Below are positions 25,393 through 35,200 of a stretch of DNA of 64,000 bases, piece by piece; the first letter of the stretch is position 1; the number at the start of each line of letters is the position of its first letter. The translations under genes were made by a program, and so were the position numbers. The stretch is from an uncultured Clostridia bacterium. GTDB taxonomy: Bacteria > Bacillota > Clostridia > Christensenellales > QALW01. Where the stretch lies: NCBI GenBank assembly GCA_934465535.1, contig CAKSKV010000005.1, positions 41,279 through 105,278 of the forward strand, written 5' to 3'. Under the pieces are notes generated by a model. That model saw nothing but the letters and a program-made list of their open reading frames with translations. It was not told the DNA's origin and did no database searches.

Positions 25393-26192
25393 ATGGGGAG
25401 ATGTATGAAATGCGGGAATTACATGCCGTGGACACCGGCATGTGCACCTCTTGCAGAAATGCAATCGAATTGGCGAATGCCCGGAAAGCGGATGAGGAAC
25501 GGAAGAAAAGACAGGCACAGCAACCACAGCCGCGCTCAGAATCGCAGACGATTCGGTATACAGCCAACGGATACTTCAAGAAAAAATGGTATCGCAACGG
25601 CGATCTTTACAGCGGCACCATGAAGGACGGCTACCGCCACGGCAAGGAAAAATGGACCCGTGCAACGGATAAATTCACCTATGACGGCGACTGTTACATG
25701 AGCAAGCGGCACGGGCACGGCCAAGAAGAGATGCCGGGGCAGTGGCGTTTCGAGGGCGAATTTTATGACAACAAGCGAAACGGCTTCGGCAAGCTCGTCA
25801 GCACCGGGGGAGAAAGCTACGAGGGCGAATGGGTAAACGGAAATCACCATGGAAAAGGAACCTATTATAACGCCGCGAGAAACGAAACCCATGACGGAGA
25901 ATGGAAAGATGACAAGCTGAACGGCTATGTTGTTGTCCGTTACGGCGACGGCAGAATTTACGAAGGGTATTTTGCGGACAATGTCAAGACAGGAAGCGGC
26001 AAACAGACCGCTCCCGACGGCACGGTAAAAGCGCTTGGCAAGTACAACGGAAGCGGCCTCAGCTTTCCCGATATTGTCGCTGCTGCGTGCTTCAGCCTGG
26101 GCACGATTATCACGCTGGATAAAAACGGCTTCCTGCACGGTGACATGTCCGGCGTTGACATTAACGATTTCATGAAGGATTTTCAGTGGTAA
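25393..26192 (+). pseudogene. MORN-repeat protein with N-terminal zinc ribbon, split by a frameshift
   Basis: The main frame (from 25401) has about six MORN-like repeats between residues 60 and 205 (YSGTMKDGYRHGKEKW, FEGEFYDNKRNGFGKL, YEGEWVNGNHHGKGTY, YEGYFADNVKTGSGK) and a C-terminal DUF-like end. The good ribosome site (CGGAGGAATAATT) points instead to the ATG at 25393 in another frame, which encodes MGRCMKCGNY. The second CxxC (CTSC) is in the main frame. The two halves of a CxxC...CxxC ribbon thus lie in different frames. Either one base is lost near 25425-25440 or the real start is the weaker 25401. MORN repeats bind lipids or mediate protein contacts. Confidence 0.6.
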
Positions 26193-26249
26193 CCGCCTTG
26201 GCGTATCAGCCTTTTCCGGCACTGAAGTCTGGGAGCAAATCGCCCTGTA

Positions 26250-26284
26250 TGCAAAAAAGGAGCGTTAAAAAACGCTCCTTTGAT
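26250..26284. terminator. bidirectional terminator
   Basis: AAAGGAGCGTT and AACGCTCCTTT form a perfect 11-bp stem with an AAAA loop. It serves the MORN gene (forward) and the DUF4956 gene (reverse). Confidence 0.85.
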
Positions 26285-26311
26285 TACTGTTTATTGTATT
26301 ATAACAGCCGC

Positions 26312-27004
26312 TTATTCGGCAAAATCTCCGTTATAGCTTACCAGCACCGCGCTGTGCACGCCCTCCACCTGGGACAGCTTGTCCACAAAGCCCGTATTGC
26401 CGTTTTTAAGCTGCATTTCTATTGTAATTTCCGTCACTCCGTCCGCAACGGTCTTGTTGCGCACCGTACCGTCCAGCTTGGCAAGCACCCTGCCGATCTC
26501 GGACTGTATATCGGAGTCAAACCGCAGCACAAACAGATACACCGGCTTGCGTCCGCGGAAAACCTTGAGCATAAGGAAGAACACCAACGCAATGATGATT
26601 GTCGCCACCACCGCAACGGCGTAAAGCCGCGCACCCACTATCATGCCGGTGGAAAGGCTCCAAAACAGGAACACTATATCAAGCGGATCCTTTATTGCAG
26701 TACGGAATCGTACAATGGACAGCGCACCCACCATGCCCAGCGCCAGCACCACATTGGAGCTTATTGTTACAATAAGCAGCGCCGTTATCATGCACAGAAG
26801 CACTAACGAAGCATTGAAGGGCTGAGAGTAAACCACTCCGCGGAAGCTTTTAAGGTAGGTAAAGTAGATGACCAATCCCATAAGGAAGGACAGCAGCAGT
26901 ACAAGCAGCACCTGCCAGAAGTTCAGGTCGCCCACCTTGAATATATCCGCAATGCCGCCGTTTACCACATCGGAGGAGCCGATTTTTAACATTTGAAGCA
27001 TCAT
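26312..27004 (-). CDS. DUF4956 family membrane protein
   Basis: The protein has about 230 residues and three to four membrane segments (about residues 30-50, 62-90, 105-145). It has the DUF4956 core VGALSIVRFRTAIKDPLDIVFLFWS, then a cytosolic C-terminal domain. Its ATG at 27002-27004 overlaps the stop of the VTC gene, so they are coupled. A longer reading starts inside the VTC gene and is rejected. In many Firmicutes DUF4956 is paired with a VTC polyphosphate polymerase; a channel or scaffold role is inferred. Confidence 0.88.
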   Translation of the reverse strand: MMLQMLKIGSSDVVNGGIADIFKVGDLNFWQVLLVLLLSFLMGLVIYFTYLKSFRGVVYSQPFNASLVLLCMITALLIVTISSNVVLALGMVGALSIVRFRTAIKDPLDIVFLFWSLSTGMIVGARLYAVAVVATIIIALVFFLMLKVFRGRKPVYLFVLRFDSDIQSEIGRVLAKLDGTVRNKTVADGVTEITIEMQLKNGNTGFVDKLSQVEGVHSAVLVSYNGDFAE

Positions 27005-27726
27005 ACCAGTATTTCCTTTCTTTGCATCAGGTCCTTGGCCTTGCGGCACAGAACGTATTTACTAATGGCCATGTATTCGCTGCAATCAGGCTGTATAAGC
27101 TTTTGCACCTTTCTGGGAAGGTAATCGTCGTATTTTACCTCCATAACCAGCTTCCCCGGCGGATATGCATTTACCGTAACCGCCTCGCGGTCAAACACAT
27201 CAAAGGTGTTCACTCCCGCGCGCAGCTCTTTATCAAAGGTAATGCGCACATTGCCCTCCTCCATGGTAAAGGCATCCCGGTAATAGTCCACAATAACACT
27301 GGGGCGCAGCAGCCGGTAGCGCGTTGCAATATAGAAATCCTTGGCCACTTTCTTGCGGTTATCCAGCAAAAATTCGCCGCCCCCGTCAATGATATCATAG
27401 AACTGATCCTTGCTTATAACAAGCGAGCTTTTGGCAATATAACGGTCTATCTTGCACTTCTGCTCCAGCTTTATATCCCCGTATTTGTCGGAATAGTTGT
27501 ATATCCGTATGCGATATTTGCTTCTTGTAAAATTGCCCGCCTCCTTTTCGTAATAGGAGGAGTTATACATATCGTCAAAATAAAGCGAACGGATAAAATA
27601 CCCCTTGTCCCCGTAATTCCCGTCCCTTTTCAGCACTGCGGAAAGCTTGGAGACAAGATTATAATACTCGCCGTAGGAAATATAATATTTCTGCTCGTGA
27701 CGCAGCCTTCGTCCGTTATAATCCAC
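27001..27726 (-). CDS. VTC domain polyphosphate polymerase-like protein
   Basis: The protein of about 241 residues is a VTC/TTM tunnel-fold domain. It shows HEQKYYIS at the start, FIRSLYFDDMYNSSYYEKEAG, SKYRIRIYNYSD, IKLEQKCKIDRY, the late VIVDYYRDAF and VMEVKYDDYLP, i.e. alternating basic and acidic residues lining the tunnel. Eukaryotic VTC4 makes polyphosphate from ATP. TTG, three codons upstream, abuts the AAAGGAG, so the GTG at 27724-27726 is the better start. The bacterial product in this pair with DUF4956 is unproven. Confidence 0.88.
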   Translation of the reverse strand: MDYNGRRLRHEQKYYISYGEYYNLVSKLSAVLKRDGNYGDKGYFIRSLYFDDMYNSSYYEKEAGNFTRSKYRIRIYNYSDKYGDIKLEQKCKIDRYIAKSSLVISKDQFYDIIDGGGEFLLDNRKKVAKDFYIATRYRLLRPSVIVDYYRDAFTMEEGNVRITFDKELRAGVNTFDVFDREAVTVNAYPPGKLVMEVKYDDYLPRKVQKLIQPDCSEYMAISKYVLCRKAKDLMQRKEILV

Positions 27727-27755
27727 TTTTTTCAAGCTCCTTTGATTGTTTGTGT

Positions 27756-27784
27756 ATTATATCACACTCTTTTGCCGATAGCAA
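27756..27784 (-). promoter_or_regulatory. promoter of the VTC-DUF4956 operon
   Basis: On the reverse strand TTGCTA, a 17-base spacer and a perfect TATAAT lie 30 bases ahead of the start codon. Confidence 0.6.
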
Positions 27785-27939
27785 CCCCATTTTGCCTGTT
27801 TTCTTCACCGTAAAAATTACCGTTTGCGCTTTTTACGCCTTCTTTTTACGCATTTGTCCGCATATCATTGCAGGCAGGCGCTTTTTGCGTTTTTGCTTTT
27901 GCAGCGGCCGCACAATGCATATTTTCAAAGGAGTCTTTT

Positions 27940-29055
27940 ATGAAAAAGAAAACCCGTCTGTTTTCCGCGCTTATAAGCGCATTGCTGCTTCTGTTATGTA
28001 TATTTGCCCCTGCGCACCTTAAAAACGCGCTGGAGCGCGATATACTCGGTCAGGAGCTGGAACGCAGGAAAAACGAACGCTTCAGCGGCGTAATAGTCAT
28101 CTGGCAGGTGGATTCCTTTCCCGGCGGCGTGGGCAGCCGCGCCGCATGGCTCGCCTCCGTTCTTGCTCCGTTTGAAAAAAAGTATTCCGTGCGCTTTGAT
28201 GTAAAAACCGTGTCCCCGGAGCTTTTTCCGCAGCTGCTTAAAAGCTCCCGCCCCGATATGCTTTGCTTCGGCACCGGACTGCTGAGCCGGGAAAGCGCCG
28301 CCGGTCTGCTGGAAGCCGCAGACACTCCCGGGGTGCCCGTACCCGCCGTTGCGCAATGCGCGCAGGGGCTGGCTGTTCCCCTGTATTTCGGCGCCTATTG
28401 CCTGCTTACCGATGCCGCCGCGGAATATGACGACCTGTTTTCCCTTCTCTCCCGCCCCGGCGGCACCGTGGCAAGCGGCCGGCAGCGCCTTCTCGTTTCC
28501 TCCCTCGCAGTGCTTCCCGGCAGCGCCTCCGCCGCGCTTGCGCTCACCCTTGACCGCCCATTAAACGCCCAACCCGCCGTTTTGGCGCCCGACGCACTGT
28601 GGGACAGCTACAACTACTCCCGCACCGCCCTTACAGCGCTGTGCTCCCAGCGTCAGCTTTGCCGCCTTACCGCTGCCGAAAAGCAAAACCGCGCCCGCGC
28701 CTCCCGCGTTATACCTCTTAACGGATACTCCGATTGTGTTCAGGCCATCGGCATAGTCAAGGGCGCCGACGAAAAGAAGCTGCGCGTGCTTTATTCAGTG
28801 CTGGATTTTCTTTCCTCGCCGGAGGTCCAGTGCGCCGTACCCCGCATAGGAATGTTTCCTTCTCAGCTCTCCGCCCTTGAAAACGCCGTGTACGATAACC
28901 CCGGTCTTGATACCGTGCGCTCCTCGCTGCTTTTAACCGGCGTGCGCACCGTTTCCATGTTTTATCAGGATAATCCCCAGCAGACGCTGCTTGAGCGTCT
29001 TACCGGCACAGGTGACAGCGCCGAGGACTTTCTCTCGGCTCTGTACGGCCCGTAA
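27940..29055 (+). CDS. extracellular solute-binding-protein-like membrane-anchored protein
   Basis: The 371-residue protein has one N-terminal membrane segment (KKKTRLFSALISALLLLLCI) without a lipobox Cys. Its fold pattern resembles bacterial family 1 solute-binding proteins: VIVIWQVDSFPGGVGSR, KYSVRFDVKTVSPE, RPDMLCFGTGLL, AVPLYFGAYCLLTD and a late LDFLSSPEVQCAVPRIGMFP. No transporter genes follow. AAAGGAG selects the ATG at 27940. It is divergent from the VTC operon. Similar orphan proteins are found with sporulation or cell-envelope genes in Clostridia; the ligand is unknown. Confidence 0.7.
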   Translation: MKKKTRLFSALISALLLLLCIFAPAHLKNALERDILGQELERRKNERFSGVIVIWQVDSFPGGVGSRAAWLASVLAPFEKKYSVRFDVKTVSPELFPQLLKSSRPDMLCFGTGLLSRESAAGLLEAADTPGVPVPAVAQCAQGLAVPLYFGAYCLLTDAAAEYDDLFSLLSRPGGTVASGRQRLLVSSLAVLPGSASAALALTLDRPLNAQPAVLAPDALWDSYNYSRTALTALCSQRQLCRLTAAEKQNRARASRVIPLNGYSDCVQAIGIVKGADEKKLRVLYSVLDFLSSPEVQCAVPRIGMFPSQLSALENAVYDNPGLDTVRSSLLLTGVRTVSMFYQDNPQQTLLERLTGTGDSAEDFLSALYGP

Positions 29056-29260
29056 AGCATAACCGCAGCGCTGCATACATACAGTATAACAGTATAATGG
29101 GCTTGCGGAAAGGGCGGATTTATTATATAATAGTGTATAATAATCATGGTATATTCTCGGCACGGCAGCGCACGCCGCCGCCCGCAGCAAAATACGCCTG
29201 CATGCCGCAGCAAAACACGCGGCGCAGGAATAATAAATACTTATTTAAGGATGTAACCCA

Positions 29261-30169
29261 ATGCAGGATGAATCAACAGTAAACGGCCTTCGCGAAATAT
29301 GTCCGTCTATTCTTGTAAACGCTCCCATGAAGGGGCGCACCACCTTCCGCATAGGCGGACCGGCGCAATACCTTGCTCTCCCCTCCTCGGCGGAGCAGAT
29401 ATCCCGCCTGCTTCTTTTTGCACGCAATGCCGGGCTTCCCGTAACGCTGCTTGGCAACTGCTCCAATGTTCTTGTGCGGGACGGCGGCATCGACGGCCTT
29501 GTTCTGCAGCTGGGCTCCAACTTCTCCAAAGCCTCCGTAACCGGCAATGAGGTGGAGGCTGAGGCCGGCATTCTCATGAGCACACTTGCACAGGTATGCA
29601 CTCGTGCGGGTTTGGCGGGCTTTGAGTTTGCAAGCGGCATTCCGGGCAGTCTCGGCGGCGGAGTATATATGAACGCCGGGGCCTATAACGGCGAGATCGG
29701 TTCCATAGTAAAAAGCGTCACCGTAATAAACGAGCTTTTGGAGCTTGTCACCCTATCCCGCGAGGAAATGGGCTTTGCCTACCGCCATACCGCCTTAAGC
29801 GGACGCGATGTTGCGGTAGTAAGCGCCGTGCTTTCCCTTTCGCCCGACGACCCGCAGGATATAGCGGCGCGCGTAGCGGATTTTACCCGCCGCCGCAGAG
29901 AACGCCAGCCCCTTAACTATCCGTCGGCAGGCAGCGTTTTCAAGCGCCCGGAGGGCGCCTTTGCCGCCGCCCTTATAGATACCGCCGGCCTCAAGGGCGT
30001 AAGCGTGGGCGGAGCGCAGGTATCCTGCAAGCACGCCGGCTTTTTTGTTAACACGGGCGGCGCCACCGCAGCGGATGTGCTTGCCCTTATAAAGCTTGTT
30101 CAGAACACCGTATATGAAAAAAGCGGCTTTCATTTGGAGCCCGAAGTAAAGATCATCGGGCACGACTGA
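29261..30169 (+). CDS. murB: UDP-N-acetylenolpyruvoylglucosamine reductase
   Basis: The 302-residue FAD enzyme has TTFRIGGPAQYLALPSS (about residues 27-43), LGNCSNVLVRDGGIDGLV (about 66-83), ASGIPGSLGGGVYMNAGAYN (about 124-143), PSAGSVFKRPEG (catalytic Ser region, about 222-233) and a late LEPEVKIIG. It lacks the extra domain of type I enzymes, fitting the Gram-positive type II. It makes UDP-N-acetylmuramate for peptidoglycan. It leads the murB-rapZ-whiA set; AAGGATG precedes the ATG. Confidence 0.97.
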   Translation: MQDESTVNGLREICPSILVNAPMKGRTTFRIGGPAQYLALPSSAEQISRLLLFARNAGLPVTLLGNCSNVLVRDGGIDGLVLQLGSNFSKASVTGNEVEAEAGILMSTLAQVCTRAGLAGFEFASGIPGSLGGGVYMNAGAYNGEIGSIVKSVTVINELLELVTLSREEMGFAYRHTALSGRDVAVVSAVLSLSPDDPQDIAARVADFTRRRRERQPLNYPSAGSVFKRPEGAFAAALIDTAGLKGVSVGGAQVSCKHAGFFVNTGGATAADVLALIKLVQNTVYEKSGFHLEPEVKIIGHD

Positions 30170-30212
30170 CCCCAGCGGATCCGGGGTGCGGATTCGGGAA
30201 ACAGAGGATAAA

Positions 30213-31085
30213 ATGCGTTTTGTAATTGTAACGGGTCTTTCCGGCTCCGGCAAAACCGGGGCGCTCAAATATATGGAGGATATGGGTTATTTCTGCGTGG
30301 ACAACCTTCCGCCCGCTCTGCTTCCCCGTTTTGCGGATATGTGCTTTACCGGCAGCACCATGGAAAAGGTGGCCGTAGGCATCGATATACGCGGGCGGGA
30401 ATTTTTCTCCGGCATACGGGACGCCTTCCGCTATATGGACGAGCATCGCTACGCCTTTGAGGTTCTGTTTTTGTTTGCCTCCGAGGAGGAGCTTGTGCGC
30501 CGCTACAATTTCACAAGACGCATCCATCCCTTGGCCGCCGGAGGCCGCCTGCTTGAAGGAATACGCCGGGAAAAGGAGCTTTTAATGGAGCTTTCCTCCC
30601 GCGCCGATGTAAAAATCGACACCACAAACCTCAAGCTCAAGGAGCTGGGCGAGCTTATAAACCGCTATTACGGCGATTCCGCCTCCGATCCGGAAAATCT
30701 TCGCCTTACCATCGTTTCCTTCGGCTTCAAGCGCGGCATTCCCGGCGATACCGACATGATGTTTGACGCCCGTTTTCTTCCCAACCCCTATAATGTCGAA
30801 GAGCTGCGCTCCCACGCCGGAACCGAACCGGAAATTCAGCAGTATCTCGACCAGTTTCCCGAGGTTCACGAGTTCTGCGACCGCCTTTACGATTTTATCT
30901 CCTTTGTTCTGCCGCTGTATCACCGCTCCGGCAAACGCAATCTTGTGGTGGCAATCGGCTGCACCGGCGGTATGCACCGTTCCGTAGCCGCCGCCGAAAA
31001 CCTTGCCTCCCGCCTTCGCGCGCAGGGGCGCAATGTTTATGTTGAACACCGCGATCTTGAGCTTGAGCGGCTGGGCCTGCGCTGA
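30213..31085 (+). CDS. rapZ: RNase adapter / nucleotide-binding protein RapZ (YvcJ)
   Basis: The 290-residue protein has a Walker A motif GLSGSGKT (residues 8-15), CVDNLPPALLP and the RapZ C-terminal domain with GCTGGMHRSVAAAENLA (about 248-264). It binds nucleotides and in enterobacteria directs decay of the GlmZ sRNA; in Firmicutes it is linked to competence and cell-wall precursor control. An upstream in-frame start at 30186 lacks a ribosome site, whereas AGAGGA precedes 30213. It lies 43 bases after murB. Confidence 0.96.
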   Translation: MRFVIVTGLSGSGKTGALKYMEDMGYFCVDNLPPALLPRFADMCFTGSTMEKVAVGIDIRGREFFSGIRDAFRYMDEHRYAFEVLFLFASEEELVRRYNFTRRIHPLAAGGRLLEGIRREKELLMELSSRADVKIDTTNLKLKELGELINRYYGDSASDPENLRLTIVSFGFKRGIPGDTDMMFDARFLPNPYNVEELRSHAGTEPEIQQYLDQFPEVHEFCDRLYDFISFVLPLYHRSGKRNLVVAIGCTGGMHRSVAAAENLASRLRAQGRNVYVEHRDLELERLGLR

Positions 31086-31173
31086 AGCCGCCTTTTTAAC
31101 AGCATAAGCCCGTAATTTATAAATTGCAATTGTTTCCCGGATTCGTCCGTTTTTTGCAAGGAAAGGAGTCCGC

Positions 31174-32103
31174 GTGTCCTGCACCACCGCCCTTAAGGAT
31201 GAGCTTGCCCGTTTTGACCCTCAGAAGGAATGCTGCGCAGCAGCCGAGCTGGCAGCCGCCGCGCGCGGCATGGGCGAGCTGTCCCTGCTGGGCGGCGGCC
31301 GCTTCGGCCTTACCCTGTCCACCGAGCATGAACCCACCGCTTTGCGCATGGCTGCCCTTTGCCGCCGGCTTTTCGGCTTTGCCCCGGATATCACCCTGAT
31401 AAGCAAGCGCCAGCCCCGCCCAAAGCGCATATTCAGCCTTTTTCTGGACGATGCCCCCTCGCTTGACCGTCTGGGCATCGGCACTTTTCCCACGCCCCTG
31501 GGCGGCTTTATAAAGGACGACTGCTGCATTGCCTCCGCGCTTCGCGGCACCTTTCTTGCCTGCGGCGTGATATCCGACCCCGAAAAGCAGTATCTTATGG
31601 AGTTTTCCTTAAGCGGCGAAACCGCCGCCGAGGAGGTAGTGGAGCTTCTTGCCCGCAGCGGAATATCCTGCTCCTGGACGGAGCGGGGCGAAAAGGAAAT
31701 AATATATATAAAGGAATTTGATTCCCTTGTAACCCTCACCGGGCTTATGGAGGGCTACTCCACATTGCTGAAGCTGGAAAACGCCCGCGTGCTCAAGGAT
31801 GTGCGCAACCGCATAAACCGCCGCACCAACTGTGATACCGCCAATATCGGCAAAACCGTAAACGCTTCGGTGCAGCAAACCGACGATATACTTTTTCTCA
31901 GCCGTACCTGCGGGCTTTCTTCCCTAAGCGAGCCCTTGGCTCAGGCGGCGCGGCTGCGCCTTGAGCACAGCGACTATTCCCTCGCCGAGCTTGCCGCCGC
32001 TGCCGGGATTTCCCGCTCCGCAATGAACAACCGCCTGCGCGCCCTCCGTGAGCGCGCCGCCCAAATGCGGGCAAGCGGCATCACCGAGCCGCCTGAGCGC
32101 TGA
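31174..32103 (+). CDS. whiA: sporulation/division regulator WhiA
   Basis: The 309-residue protein has an N-terminal LAGLIDADG-like degenerate homing endonuclease fold (about residues 5-210, with FIKDDCCIASALRGTFLACG). A C-terminal DNA-binding HTH follows (about 250-305) with YSLAELAAAAGISRSAMNNRL. WhiA controls division and chromosome segregation in Firmicutes and sporulation in actinobacteria. The start is GTG behind GGAAAGGAG. The yvcK gene that normally separates rapZ and whiA is missing; only 88 bases lie between them. Confidence 0.96.
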   Translation: MSCTTALKDELARFDPQKECCAAAELAAAARGMGELSLLGGGRFGLTLSTEHEPTALRMAALCRRLFGFAPDITLISKRQPRPKRIFSLFLDDAPSLDRLGIGTFPTPLGGFIKDDCCIASALRGTFLACGVISDPEKQYLMEFSLSGETAAEEVVELLARSGISCSWTERGEKEIIYIKEFDSLVTLTGLMEGYSTLLKLENARVLKDVRNRINRRTNCDTANIGKTVNASVQQTDDILFLSRTCGLSSLSEPLAQAARLRLEHSDYSLAELAAAAGISRSAMNNRLRALRERAAQMRASGITEPPER

Positions 32104-32127
32104 TTTTTTGCATACGCAGCGCATTTG

Positions 32128-32177
32128 AAAACACGCAAAACACAAAACGCAAAACACAAAACACAAAACACAAAATA
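32128..32177. repeat. ACACAAA heptamer-type tandem repeat upstream of dnaE
   Basis: About six to seven imperfect copies of ACACAAA/ACGCAAA lie in the 114-base gap between whiA and dnaE, ending 40 bases ahead of the dnaE start. Confidence 0.85.
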
Positions 32178-32217
32178 CACCGTATAAACGGCGCAGCCCC
32201 GCGCCGAAGGAGAAACC

Positions 32218-35200
32218 ATGAGCGGCTTTACCCATCTTCATGTCCATACCGAATATTCGCTTCTGGACGGCGCCTGCCGCATTAAGCCCCTTGTAGCCCG
32301 CGCAAAGGAGCTGGGCTGCGATGCTCTTGCCATCACCGACCACGGCGCAATGTACGGCGTCGTGGAATTCTATAAGGAATGTAAGGCTCAGGGCATAAAG
32401 CCCATAATCGGCTGCGAGGTATATGTCGCCCCCCGTTCCATGACCGATAAAGAGGGCCGCGCCGATAAAGACTATGCTCACCTTATCCTGCTTGTCCAGA
32501 ACGCTCAGGGCTATCAGAACCTTATCCGCCTTGTAAGCGAGGGCTTCACCCGCGGCTTCTATTATAAGCCCCGTATCGATTATGATTTGCTCTCCCGCTT
32601 CAGCGAGGGGCTTATCTGCACCTCTGCCTGCATAGGCGGCGATATCCCTCAGCTGCTTCTGGGCGGCGATTGGGACGGCGCCGAGGCTTTGGCCAAGCGT
32701 TTGTCCGCCATGTTTCCCGGAAGGTTCTATATTGAGCTTCAGGACCACGGTCTTGCCCCGCAGCACACGGTAAACCCCCAGCTTATAAAGCTGGCCCGCA
32801 AGCTGGACATTCCGCTTATCTGCACAAACGACGCTCACTATATAAACCGTGAAGATGCCGCCGCGCACGATATCCTGCTTTGCATACAAACCGGAAAAAC
32901 ACTGGCAGACCCCGACCGTATGCGCTTTGAAACCCAGGAGTTCTATCTTAAAAGCCCCGAGGAAATGCAGCAGCTCTTTTCCTATGTGCCGGACGCACTG
33001 GAAAACACCTGCAAAATAGCCCAAAGCTGCAATTACGACTTTATTTTCGGTCAGCTTAAGCTGCCCTACTATCAGCTGCCCGAGGGGCTCACCGCCCCGC
33101 AATATATGCGCAAAATAGCACAGGAAGGGCTGCACCGCCGCTATCCGAGCCCCACCAAGGAGGTATTGGACCGCTTTGAGTACGAGCTTGCCATGATAGA
33201 AAAAATGGGCTATGTGGAGTATTATCTCATAGTGTGGGATTATGTCCACTACGCCAAAACCCACGGCGTAGTTGTAGGCCCCGGACGGGGCAGCGGCGCT
33301 GCAAGCATAGTGGCCTACTGTATGGACATCACCACCCTTGACCCCATACGCTATAACCTGCTCTTTGAGCGTTTTCTGAACCCCGAACGCGTCAGCATGC
33401 CCGATTTTGATGTGGACTTTGAGCCTGAGGGGCGCGGCCGCGTAATAGATTATGTCACCGCCAAATACGGCAGCGAAAATGTAGCGCAGATAGTCACCTT
33501 CGGCACCATGAAGGCGCGTCTTGCCGTGCGCGATGTGGGCAGGGCAATGAATCTTTCCTACGCCGAATGCGACCGCGTGGCAAAGCTCATCCCCTTTTCC
33601 CTTGATATGACGCTGGACAAGGCCCTTAAGGAGAATCCGGAGCTGCGCGCCCTTGCCGATTCCGACGAGCGCATAAAGCGCCTCATCGACTACTCCAAAA
33701 TTCTGGAGGGCGCGCCCCGTCACACCTCCACCCACGCCGCCGGTGTTGTTATAACCGAGCGCCCCGTGTACGAATATGTGCCTCTGGCTGTCAATGACGG
33801 TATGCCGGTAACCCAGTTCACCATGAAAACGCTGGAAAGGCTGGGCCTTCTTAAAATGGATTTTCTGGGTCTGCGCACCCTTTCCGTTGTGCGCGACGCC
33901 CTTGAGCTTATCCGCCGGCGCTTTAATACTGCGCCGGATATATACAATATGCCCTTTGACGACCCCGAGGTCTACAAAATGCTCTCCCGCGGCGATACCG
34001 ACGGCGTGTTCCAGCTGGAAAGCGGCGGCATGCGCTCCTTTATGAAGGAGCTTATGCCCTCCTGCTTTGAGGATATAATAGCCGGCATCGCCCTCTACCG
34101 CCCCGGTCCCATGCAGAGCATACCCAAATATGTCGAGGGCAAAAAGCACCCCGAGCGCGTAACCTATCTGCACCCCATACTGGAAAAATCCCTTGCCGTC
34201 ACCTACGGCTGCATGGTGTATCAGGAGCAGGTAATGCAGGTGGTGCGCGATATGGCGGGCTATTCCCTCGGACGCAGCGACCTTATGCGCAGAGCCATGA
34301 GCAAAAAGGAAGCCGCCACCATGGCAAAGGAGCGCGAAATATTCATAAACGGCCTTACGGAAAACGGCGTAACGGTGGTAAAGGGCGCGGTAAACAACGG
34401 CGTTGATAAAGCCACCGCCGAAAAGGTGTTCGATCAGATATCCTCCTTCGCCGCCTACGCCTTCAACAAGGCCCACGCCGCCTGCTACGCGGTGGTTGCA
34501 TACCAAACCGCATACCTGAAGCACTACTACCCCAGCGAATTCATGGCCGCCATGCTCAACAGCTTTTTGGGCGATGGCGCCCGCGCCGCACTGTATATCC
34601 AATATTGCAGGGATCAGGGCATACGCGTGCTTCCCCCGCATGTAAATTTTTCCGGCGAGAATTTCACCGTTGAAGCCGACGGCGCCATCCGCTTCGGCAT
34701 GGCAGCGGTAAAAAATGTCGGCGTTTCCGCTGCCCGCGCCATAGCCGAGGAACGCCGCCGCGGCGGGCTGTTTGAGGATCTGCACGATTTCATCAGCCGC
34801 ACGGTTTCCTTAAGCGAGGTAAACAAGCGCAGCGTGGAGTGCCTCATAAAGGCCGGCGCCCTTGACAACCTCGGCAGCACCCGCCGTGCGTTGGCCATGG
34901 CATATGAGGATGTGATCGACGCCGCCGCCACCGGTGCAAAGCAGCAAATAGAAGGGCAGATATCCTTCTTCTCCATGGAGGATGCCCAGCCCGCACCCAA
35001 AGAAACCGTGCCGGAATACCCGGAATACGAGCTTCCCGTCATCCTTACCATGGAAAAAGAAATGCTGGGGGTATATATAAGCGGCCACCCGATGGACAAA
35101 TACGCTCATCTCATGCGCGCCGCCGGCTTCAACACCTCCATGCTCCAGTCCGATTCCGATGAAGGCGTAACGGGCGCCTCGCTTGACGGACGCGCCGTGG

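Noticed and set aside
31924..34785. 953-residue open frame on the reverse strand opposite dnaE and whiA
   Set aside because: It lies fully antisense to two well-recognised genes, is Gly/Ala/His-rich without family motifs and arises from codon bias of the forward genes.
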